From positions 148,458-171,941 of the forward strand of contig BJOX01000064.1 in assembly GCA_009731375.1 (NCBI GenBank): a stretch of DNA of 23,484 bases, read 5' to 3'. Made by a program: the position numbers and the translations under genes. Shown piece after piece: positions 1 through 7,769 of the stretch. The notes below the pieces were generated by a model. That model saw only the letters and a list, made by a program, of their open reading frames with translations. It was not told the origin of the DNA and did no database searches. The number at the start of each line of letters is the position of its first letter. Position 1 is the first letter of the stretch. Origin of the DNA: Paulinella micropora (lineage: Eukaryota > Cercozoa > Imbricatea > Euglyphida).

Positions 1-142
1 TTTTGTGAAAGAGTTATGAGGGAGCTGTGTTGGAGTATTTGTTTTCGTCTGACGTCCCCGTGTGAGACAGGTCAGTGAAAATTCACTCTGTTGCCTGTGT
101 GGCAAAGCAGAAAGAAATCACCCTAGTGATGTGGACTCCAAA
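1..142 (-). mobile_element. Leader of a further LTR retrotransposon copy, cut by the window edge
   Basis: This stretch aligns with the leader of the full-length element at about 15231-15376: both share GTGTTGGAGTATTTGTT, a region around AGGTCAG, AGAAATCA and the terminal GACTCCAA just before the LTR. It lies directly inside the LTR at 143-379, so in the minus-strand sense it is the primer-binding-site region and start of the leader of another copy whose body continues left of base 1. No coding sequence is visible in this short piece. The alignment and position are seen directly; the existence of a full body to the left is inference. Confidence 0.75.
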
Positions 143-379
143 TGTAATGCCCCCAACGATAGCTCGTAAAAAGTCGGTAATACAACCAAACACAGTCCTC
201 AAGAATGAGAATGATGTCTCGTTGTATTAACTCAGTGAAGCCAAAAGGAAAACGGCAACAGACCAGGAATAAAATGGCATCAGGTCCAATCCGGACAAAT
301 AATACTGAAAAACAAGCTGGTGCACCTGTCACCAGGAAAAGGTACTTTTTACCGGCTATCCGGGGGGGTGATGCCTACA
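143..379 (-). repeat. 5' LTR of the left-edge retrotransposon copy (subtype A)
   Basis: This 237-bp LTR has TG...CA ends and reads TGTAGGCATCACC at its minus-strand start. It closely matches the LTRs at 2593-2831 and 22792-23028 and is more distant from those at 5163 and 15377. Element leader sequence (1-142) lies on its inner side, so it is a 5' LTR and not a solo LTR. Its outer flank begins ATAC (380-383); the matching target duplication, if any, would lie outside the window. Confidence 0.85.
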
Positions 380-1638
380 ATACCTCACAAGCCCTGGAGA
401 CCAAACACACACCTTACCCTTTACCTAGCACTTACTGTGACCCTGCCACTGTCACTTAAACTTGAACTAGTCATAACCTAACCTTTTGCAAAGGGGTGAG
501 CACAGTCACTCGTGGTCCGCTGGTAAACCCCTGTTATTAAATAACTATTCTTGAAAGTCCTGTTACTACACTAGTCACGGTTACCAATTAGTAACGATAT
601 TAAAGTCAGTACTTTCAGCCACCGGAAAAACTTTCAATAATCAAATTGTGTGTCAAATAAAAAATCGTTATAATATATATTATTAATAAGTATGATATTG
701 TCAACCGGCGGCGTATGATGAACTCAAAACCTTACAAAATTTATTGAACTTGAAAAGTGATGAACAACCGTAGGCTGTGCCTTCCGTCCTGTACCGTAGG
801 CTGGGCGGGTCACAAGTTCTTCAGTTGAACCTCAGGTTCCTACCGTCACTAACCCAAAAACAGCTGTAGTCACCAATGGGTATCCGGCATGATTCAATGA
901 TATAATAACTCAGTCTGACTTTGTTATCGGAATGAATACCGTACCGGACCGAATTATTAATATCATTCATTGTGTCACAAGTTAAACATACTTCAAGTTT
1001 TTACTCACTGCCGCGTCACTGTCAAATTTACACTTCTATTTTTCAAGTAGTTCCGTTACTTCATTTTTCCATTTATTTATCAACTGTCATAACTTGTAGT
1101 TGTTGCGTTTTCAACTGCTGTTAACACATCAATTTATTTCCCTTTACTGGTTAGCTTTTTAGAAAATGTTAACTTTTGCCTTTTTTCCCCATATCTACAC
1201 TTTATTTCCCTAGACAGCTTTTTCCGGTCCCCAGTCATATGAAATAATAATGATATGTAAAATAGTCATCTACGTCAGGTAAAGTGGCAATCTTTCGTTT
1301 TTTTACTTTATTTTTTCCCAGACCGTCTGACTTGAATAACTCCAACTGCTACACAACTCGTGTTCCACTCGTTAGTTCTCAGAATTCGAATTTGCATTGT
1401 TTCGCAAGGGACAAGTAGTCTGTCAAGTAAGCATACTGAACAAACTGGAATTTACCGTCCCAGTGTCTTTTGGTACCTTTCCTGATCTCGGAAGTATTTT
1501 GAGATCAATTGACAGCCGTGTGTATTCAATTGATTGCCGGTTGGTAATTTCCTCGCAGGAGGTTAGTCCAGACTTACAATTCGAATTTCCCTATATTTTT
1601 GGAAGAGTCACATACATTCATACATACAAACATACCTG
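380..1638. other. Non-coding, no recognised feature
   Basis: This is AT-rich sequence with frequent stops in all frames. I see no convincing gene, RNA gene or repeat family match in it. Open frames running into the trinucleotide repeat near its right end are low-complexity artefacts. Confidence 0.5.
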
Positions 1639-1662
1639 TACTACTACTACTACTCCTACTAT

Positions 1663-1724
<62 letters not shown>

Positions 1725-1760
1725 GCACTGATCTACGGACCTACCTACCTACCTATCAGA
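1639..1760. repeat. (ACT)n microsatellite followed by short (CTAC)n
   Basis: A nearly pure ACT/TAC trinucleotide array runs from 1639 to 1723 with two early interruptions. A short unique spacer and about four CTAC units (1739-1756) follow. A similar pairing of CTA-type triplets with CTAC tetramers recurs at 4364-4461. Apparent proteins rich in Thr or Leu here are only translated repeat. Confidence 0.95.
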
Positions 1761-1900
1761 CCCTTCGAGTCCGTGACCATTCCGGACACGGTTGGGAAGA
1801 AGTATGAGCTAGGAAAAGCGGACCTAGACGCATTGGCGCCCGGCCACGTGTACACCTGAAATAGCAAGGCTCCTGAAGCTCCCAGCTATGGGACGACGGT

Positions 1901-1936
1901 CTACCTACCTACCTACCTACCTACCTATCTATCTAC

Positions 1937-1994
<58 letters not shown>
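1901..1994. repeat. (CTAC)n-(CTAT)n tetranucleotide microsatellite
   Basis: About six CTAC units grade into about sixteen CTAT units with one CTAC interruption, typical of a microsatellite where one point change has spread by slippage. Confidence 0.95.
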
Positions 1995-1995
<1 letters not shown>

Positions 1996-2040
1996 GATGT
2001 CTAGATTTTAGTAACATTTGTATCAAAGCGTATCAGGGTC

Positions 2041-2175
2041 ATCAGTGAATAAGTGAATAAATGGGAAGTGGGACATTAGTGAATAAGTGGGGAGTGGGAC
2101 ATTAATACGAAGTGGGACATACCGGTTATTAATACGAAGTGGGACATACCGGTTATTAATGCGAAGTGCGAAGCG
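2041..2175. repeat. Minisatellite-like tandem repeat with a 27-bp unit
   Basis: Two identical 27-bp units lie at 2101-2127 and 2128-2154; each starts ATTAATACGAAGTGGGACAT and ends ACCGGTT. A third, degenerate unit begins at 2155 (ATTAATGCGAAGTGCGAAG). Upstream, 2041-2100 holds two more diverged units sharing GAATAAGTG and AGTGGGACATTA. The array lies between the CTAT microsatellite and the solo LTR and has no coding potential. Confidence 0.85.
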
Positions 2176-2380
2176 CCGAGAACATTAGCGAAGCGCACAA
2201 GCACGTGATCGTAAAATTACTAGAGAGCACTAGAGCGGACTCGAGCGGGACAAGGCCGGCCGGTAATTTTTGACCCCTATATAGGATTTATAAAAATATC
2301 AATTTAATAATATATTATAATGTTTTCCTTTTTAAACCTTTCAAACAATTCAAATATATATAGTTAGGTTACTATTAGGC

Positions 2381-2398
2381 CGAAGTTTTAAAACTTCG
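2381..2398. repeat. Perfect 18-bp palindrome
   Basis: The sequence CGAAGTTTTAAAACTTCG is its own reverse complement. It sits in AT-rich non-coding DNA 200 bp left of the solo LTR. A function is not evident; it could be a protein-binding site or chance. Confidence 0.6.
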
Positions 2399-2592
2399 TC
2401 GAGTCTGAAGTGTTCTTCAGGGACAGCTCAAGTTTGTATCACGGCATGCCACTGCGACTGCCGAAGGCTGTTTCCATGTTGACTAGGCCGATAGGCGGTC
2501 CGAAGGAGGGCGGGGGCACCTTACTGTGGGGGTGCGGGGGAGGGAGTGTCGTGGGGGCTTGTGGCGGCGAGCCTGAGCAGAGACTGAGGGAA

Positions 2593-2831
2593 TGTAATAT
2601 CCCCAATGATAGCTCGTAGAAAAGTCGGTAATACAACCAAGCACAGTCCTCAAAGCTGAGAATGATGTCTCGTTGTATTAGCTCAGTGAAGGCAGAAAAG
2701 AAAACTGCAACAGACCAGGAATAAAATGGCATCAGGTCCAATCCGGGCAAATAATACTGAAAAACAGGTAGGTGCACCTGTCACCAGGAAAAGGGTACTT
2801 TTTAGCGGCTATCCGGGGGGTGATGCCTACA
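2593..2831 (-). mobile_element. Solo LTR of the retrotransposon family (subtype A), with target duplication
   Basis: This 239-bp LTR has TG...CA ends and matches the LTR at 143-379 along its length. The bases just outside are GGAA on both sides (2589-2592 and 2832-2835), a 4-bp target-site duplication. There is no leader or polypurine tract next to it, so it is a solo LTR, the usual product of recombination between the two LTRs of one insertion. Its clean ends fix the family's LTR boundaries and duplication length. Confidence 0.9.
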
Positions 2832-4265
2832 GGAAGCACTGCCATCCGTGGATTACTATAGTTCGAGCAGCCGGCCGGAAAACTGATGAAAATGATCTAT
2901 CTGAAATACAGTTCAAGCTCAACTTCTCTATGTATATTACCAAATTTCAAATCAATATTAATATATTATTGATTAAACATATGAGAGCCTACGGTGTTTA
3001 TTACTAAGTTTTTCACTCCTTCAAACTATTACAATAATACTCAAGTAAATGATTAATACATTAATATATTAATATAGTATAGAAAAGTCAATGTATAGTA
3101 AGTGCAATAATTGATAGTAGATGATTTGCTACTGAGCCTGCGGTGTTCTTCGTATTAATAAAAACACTCAGACTCCGGCTACCCACACTACTCGGGGAGG
3201 GAGGGGGTGCTGTGACTGTTCGAGAAAAACAAATCATGAGTCCAGCAGCACACACTCCTCCTATATGAGGATAATATTATGTATTCAAGAAACTTGATCG
3301 ATACAAATGAACGTGACCTGCTTGAAAACATCATGATACTTAGTGGACTTGAAACGGCTCAGCTGTATCATTATTGCGTGTAATGCTCACAACATTGTGG
3401 CACGGTTAGATTTTGCACCGCGTATTAGTTTGTAACAGTTACGTAACGAGGAGGGGTTGTGTGCATAATGGCTGTCAGACTTTTGGTGTAAACATTGTGC
3501 GTCCGTAGCCCAGTGTGGCCGGTTTGACAATCTCGGTTGTATTAATAATATTATTAATATATTACTTACACTTAAATTTAACTACATGGCACCGGTTTGA
3601 TTATCTCAGCTGTAATACTAGTGGCGCAACCTGTGGCTGGTTTCGCGGCTGCCGACCTAACACTTGTCGCCGACCATTGCTTCCTTTTCAAAACACAGTT
3701 GAGTTTCTGGATATGCAAAATCGTCGGAAACCCATATAACCACTTCATATATATTTCTTCTATCTTAAGTAATACAGTAGTTGTCGTAACAGTAGTGAGG
3801 CCTTATCAAAAACATTTAATTGAGCTTTCGTAAAATGCTAGAGCAGTTTCGCCGGAGAGAGGCGGGGGCAATGAAATGCAAGCTCTATAGCAGGGAGTGA
3901 GGAGCCAGTAGTAGTATTTTCATGGCAAAGATAATCGTTAGACACATACCATTGTTGATGTTACTTTTTTTTTCTTACAACCTCGAGAGTGTATGATAAA
4001 CTGTCGGGGTGTATGCGTGTGTAAATGTATCTGTCATGTCTGTCTGCCCCGTGGTGCATGAGCGAGAGATAGAGAGATATTTTAGTCTTTAAGCATAGAT
4101 GACGTACACGTACTGCAATGTGTGCATGCAAATCAGTCGCTCTTACAAGAGTCAACCTTCCGGAGAAAAAGATTTTTCTTCTTTTCTGCATTCCTTTTTG
4201 CAATTACTCCATTCTCCTTTCTTTCCTCTTCCTTTCTCCTCCTTTTTAGCATGTTCACTCCTGCT

Positions 4266-4266
<1 letters not shown>
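2832..4266. other. Non-coding, no recognised feature
   Basis: This is AT-rich sequence with no reading frame above about 80 codons and no match I recognise. There is nothing resembling the retrotransposon between the solo LTR and the poly-C run. Confidence 0.5.
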
Positions 4267-4301
<35 letters not shown>

Positions 4302-4363
4302 TTTCTTNNNNNNNNNNACTTCTTATTATTTTTCTTCTTCTTCCTCCTCCTCCTCATCCTGCG

Positions 4364-4437
<74 letters not shown>

Positions 4438-4461
4438 CTACCTACCTACCTACCTACCTAT
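4267..4461. repeat. Poly-C run, assembly gap, and (CTA)n/(CTAC)n microsatellite
   Basis: A run of 35 C (4267-4301) ends near a 10-N gap (4308-4317). A TTC/TCC-rich stretch follows, then a CTA array (4364 to about 4437) passing into CTAC units (to 4461). The gap most likely reflects failure to sequence through the C run. Long open frames here are runs of Pro, Leu, Ser or Tyr only. Confidence 0.95.
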
Positions 4462-4536
4462 CTTGGTATGTCTATCTCTCAAACACACACACATACCACA
4501 CTCACCAGGCTTGCTGCTCAAGAATGTTTCCTCGAC

Positions 4537-4739
4537 CAACGTCTGGCTCTTCGAGCAGGTGCCTTTTTGCTTTGCTTTTGTTTTGTTTGTTTGTTTGCTT
4601 GCTTGTTTGTTGTTTGTTCTTCGTTCAAGTCGGCGGGTTATGTTTTGTTCTGTGTCTGTTTTGTTTTGTTTGCTTGTTTGCTTGTTTCTACTGTGTCTCC
4701 TTCAACGTCCGGTTGTTCAAGCAGGTGCGNNNNNNNNNN
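4537..4739. repeat. (TTTG)n-rich block between two imperfect direct repeats, ending in a gap
   Basis: CAACGTCTGGCTCTTCGAGC (4537 onwards) and CAACGTCCGGTTGTTCAAGC (4703 onwards) are imperfect copies, both followed by AGGTGC-type sequence. They flank a T/G-rich TTTG/CTTG block (about 4566-4690). A 10-N gap follows at 4730-4739. This looks like a local duplication with slippage. Confidence 0.6.
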
Positions 4740-5158
4740 AAAAAACGAGGAGGAAAGGGGGGTTGTTTCTAAGGCCCCAACCCCCCCTTCCCATTTTTAA
4801 TTTCCCTATCGCAGGCTATTTTTTACACAGTCTGTCGTATTAAGAGATAACAACATTATCCCCCCGTTTTTACATTTTATTTTTTGCGGTAATGCGGTAA
4901 AATGGGACCGCCCCACCGCCCTACCGCATAGTGTTTGGAAACGGCAAAATCGTCCGCAATTTACGTCCACAAAATAAATACTCATAAATCAAACATTACC
5001 TTTTTCTTTTTGTGTCGTTTGGTTTCAATTAATATTTTACATTTATAAAAATAATATTACATATATATAAGATGCCAAACAAGAGAAAACAAATCAAGTG
5101 TGCTAGCGATTTAAATAAGCTAGTCCTAGACAAATTCNNNNNNNNNNTAGACACAAAC
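4740..5158. other. Non-coding flank of the full-length element, with a 10-N gap
   Basis: No gene is seen. A 10-N gap (5138-5147) leaves only 15 bp of sequenced flank before the element's 3' LTR. Bases 4783-4798 resemble the element's polypurine tract complement, but only in a low-complexity C/T string. Confidence 0.5.
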
Positions 5159-5162
5159 ACAC
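5159..5162. repeat. Candidate target-site duplication, ACAC, of the full-length element
   Basis: ACAC lies directly outside the 3' LTR here and directly outside the 5' LTR at 15624-15627. The 4-bp length agrees with the GGAA duplication of the solo LTR. Both flanks are rich in AC or GA dinucleotides, so a chance match is possible. Confidence 0.6.
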
Positions 5163-5411
5163 TGTTAAAATCCCCGAAGATAGCTCGTTAAAAAGTCGGT
5201 AATACAACCAAACACAAATCCCCAAAGGAGAATGATGTCTCGCTTTATTAGCTCAGTGAAACCGCACAAAAGAAAGCGGCAACAGACCAAGGTTAAAATG
5301 GCATTAGGTCAAATCCGGCCAAACGATATTGAAATAATGGGAAGAAACTAGGTGCACCTGACACCAAAAAAAGTGTACTTTTTACCGGCTATCCGGGGGG
5401 TGATGCCTACA
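5163..5411 (-). repeat. 3' LTR of the full-length element (subtype B)
   Basis: This 249-bp LTR starts (minus sense) TGTAGGCATCACC and ends TTTTAACA. It pairs with 15377-15623. It contains an AATAAA polyadenylation-type hexamer in sense orientation (bases 5249 down to 5244); the 5' LTR has AATATA at the same place and subtype A LTRs have AATACA. The inner side is the polypurine tract and the outer side the ACAC duplication. Confidence 0.93.
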
Positions 5412-5429
5412 GTACCCCTTCCCATTTTT
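5412..5429 (-). promoter_or_regulatory. Polypurine tract (plus-strand primer site)
   Basis: In sense orientation the bases immediately before the 3' LTR read AAAAATGGGAAGGGGTAC. The equivalent place in the plus-strand copy (22774-22791) is also purine-rich with the same GTAC before the LTR. By family knowledge, an RNase H-resistant purine stretch here primes second-strand DNA synthesis. Confidence 0.8.
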
Positions 5430-6223
5430 ATGACGGAAATATGCAATATTTTCGTCATATAATTGCTGATTTCTTTTCTGCACCAACGCTACGGGGTGTC
5501 GCAACTAAGTGCATTAACCCACTGATAGACGGTGCATTGGATATATAAAACGCATACGCCAGGCACGAATCAACGATAAATCTCTAGCCTCGTCTTTGTA
5601 AATAAAAAACTCCTCCTTCCCCACTCGTTGTCCCCCCCGTAACTTAATTCTGAGGCAGTATGTCAAGAACGATAGTATTACTATTAGAAAATAAGAGCAG
5701 CATTATAATTTTTCTCCTCCTTCAAAAACACTTCCGATCAGTAAATACATTGTCTTTTAATAACATACCCTTTAATAACATACCCTTGTATACAATCGGT
5801 TATCTTAATATAGTACTAGGGGGCCAGTCCTAATAACTACATCCAATGCCGGGGTGAGTGAGCCCGACCATGCGATATGCCGACACAAGTAGAGACGGAC
5901 CGTGCACTGGTATGACGATTTTGAGTATATCCAAAGAAAAATATTTAATATGTCTACTAGGAGAACATTTTTGAGAACATCACCCTGAGTACTTGTTGCA
6001 GGGTCGTACCAGGAACACCATCGCTAAACTCACCAGCGATCCCCTTATACGGTGTCGTATCAATTTGCCGATTGACCTTCGCACTCATATGTTGCGATAG
6101 AAATGCCAAGTAACAACAATGGTAAAAAATTATTTCAATAAGACATGATCTGGCATGGGTAATATGAAATTAATCCACATGCGGTCGCTCAATGTCCGAC
6201 GCGTGATAAAAGAAAATTGTCAC
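5412..6223 (-). other. 3' untranslated region of the full-length element
   Basis: About 810 bp separate the pol stop codon from the 3' LTR, with no open frame of note. The region aligns with 21965-22791 of the plus-strand copy; the best-conserved part is about 5800-6110, including ATCGCAACATA, GGGGATCGCT, CTCTACTTGTGTCGG and GGACTGGCCCCCTA in sense orientation. Bases 5757-5786 carry a 14-bp tandem duplication (TAACATACCCTT-type) that is single in the other copy. There is no sign of an envelope gene. Confidence 0.75.
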
Positions 6224-7746
6224 TTACTGCCTTCGTCGCCTTGCGCGAACTTCTTTGCCAGGTGGCGGGCCGCCAACAAAAGTCAAGTCAAACTTCGACT
6301 CCTCAAGACTGTCCCAAATTCCGTTCGGGATGGCGCCCAATGATAAGTCAAAAGGGATGTCCAGCACTCCCCTAGGCAGTGACTGAATAGTCCACGCAGT
6401 GTGGTCTTTATCTCGAGGGGTAATAGTACCATCCCAAGTCTCGAGATCTTTTGCGTCTTTGTATACCGGTAAATATTGTCTAGCTTTTGGATCCTCAACA
6501 GGGTCCATGCTTCTCCAGAAATGGAGTACCGGTTGTATTGTTTTTGCTGCTAAGGATCTCTTCGATGTCCGTGCTGCCCGCGTAGTCTGCGGGACTGCCA
6601 CAGCTCGCATGAGATAAAGATCTGAGAGAGTGTCATCGGCAACATGAGGTTCTGCCGGTCGCATCAGATAAAAAGCGTCTTGGACCCACTTGATGGTCGC
6701 TATCGCCTCGCCTTCCTTCCACCGCGCATGGCGAATGTCCACATTACCCGCGTTTGGGTTAGTGTCTTTCTCCCCTCCTCCTCCATGAACATCCGCCGCT
6801 CGCGTCGACCTCGCCACCTTCCTCGGTTGGTCAAAAATAAGATCGTTTTGCGCTCTCGTCATCTGCGCCTCCGTGAACTTCTCCTTCGTACCGCCGCGGA
6901 CTATGGGGGCTTTAGACTGAGTCCCCGCCGCGCTTTTGCGGTTTGAGCCTTTCTTACTCTCCTTCTCGGTCTCCTCCTTCTCCGAGACTGGTGCCCGATA
7001 GGCATTTTCCTCTTCTAAGGTATCCTCCTTATTGATAGGCGGTACCTCTTTGAAATCCTCCTTCATCCGTTTCAACGCCTCCTCAACGGATTCATCCTCA
7101 AGTAAGAAGGGGTCATATTTGATCAGCCTTCGAACATTCACGATTTGCACCTTCCCTCTGCCCCTGATCTTATAGTTCAGAGGTCCCGTCTGATCCATGA
7201 TCTGGTATGGTCCTTTCCAGTGGGTAAACAGCTTAGAGCTAACCCCCTTGGGTACTTGAGGATGGTACAGGAGTACAATATCCCCAACCTGGAAACGGAC
7301 TTGATCTAAGTGCGCTTGTCGCACTCCTTGTGCATCAGTCTTTCTGCGCTCCGCCTCCCTGTGCGCCGCAACTATTTGCTCCGCCTCCATCTTCGCTCTT
7401 AGTCTCATCCCGAACAACTCATCCTCATCTGCCCAAGTATCCTTTGGGTGCAGAAGCGAGGTTGGGATACTAGGCTCTCGGCCGTAAACCAATTGATATG
7501 GCGAGACTGAGCTTCTGGCTCCTTCTAGTGCCGATGAGGGTAGGCAGTTCATTGCAAAGGCAAATGAAGGTGCTGCCTCCACCCAGGCTCTCTGATTCTC
7601 CTTCTTCATACAATACATCTTAAGCGAGGCTTTGAGGGGTCTATGTACCCGCTCGATCTTGCCATTCGCTCTCGGGTTATAGGCAGTAACATATTGCCAT
7701 TTCATCCCGTAGTACTTAGATAGTCTGTCGATGACTTCATTATTAA
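6224..7746 (-). CDS. Pol, C-terminal part: end of integrase, GPY/F-type module and unknown extension
   Basis: This frame opens at the assembly gap (7746); the first ATG is at 7705 but is internal to integrase, so the start is not real. It begins with the last part of the integrase core, including the catalytic Glu of GKIERVH (codon 7654-7652). A basic segment and QVGDIVLLYHPQ follow, then HWKGPYQI, the GPY/F-type module. A charged, variable linker then leads to a conserved block of about 165 residues starting near RWKEGEAIATI and ending VGGPPPGKE plus a basic tail RARRRRQ. I recognise no domain in that block; the basic tail could be a nuclear localisation signal. No chromodomain is visible. 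The same layout is in the plus-strand copy. The stop is TAA. Confidence 0.88.
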
Positions 7747-7756
7747 NNNNNNNNNN
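7747..7756. other. Assembly gap that is probably an uncollapsed contig overlap
   Basis: The 10 N separate two contig ends that both carry TCGATGACTTCATTATT (7728-7744 and 7759-7775). In the plus-strand copy this stretch occurs once, in the middle of integrase. The gap therefore probably does not represent missing sequence. The low-coordinate contig reads in the correct integrase frame up to its edge, while the other has one extra A that gives a stop codon at 7772-7770. Confidence 0.8.
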
Positions 7757-7769
7757 CTCGATGACTTCA

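Noticed and set aside
4783-4800. CCCCTTCCCATTTTTA resembling the complement of the element's polypurine tract
   Set aside because: No LTR follows it and the match is in a low-complexity C/T string, so chance is the better reading.
4099-4843. Several overlapping long open frames around the poly-C and CTA repeats
   Set aside because: They translate simple repeats (Pro, Leu, Tyr, Ser, Phe runs) and cross N gaps; every frame of such repeats is open.
5412-6223. Envelope gene between pol and the 3' LTR
   Set aside because: No open frame of useful length and no signal or transmembrane pattern in either copy.
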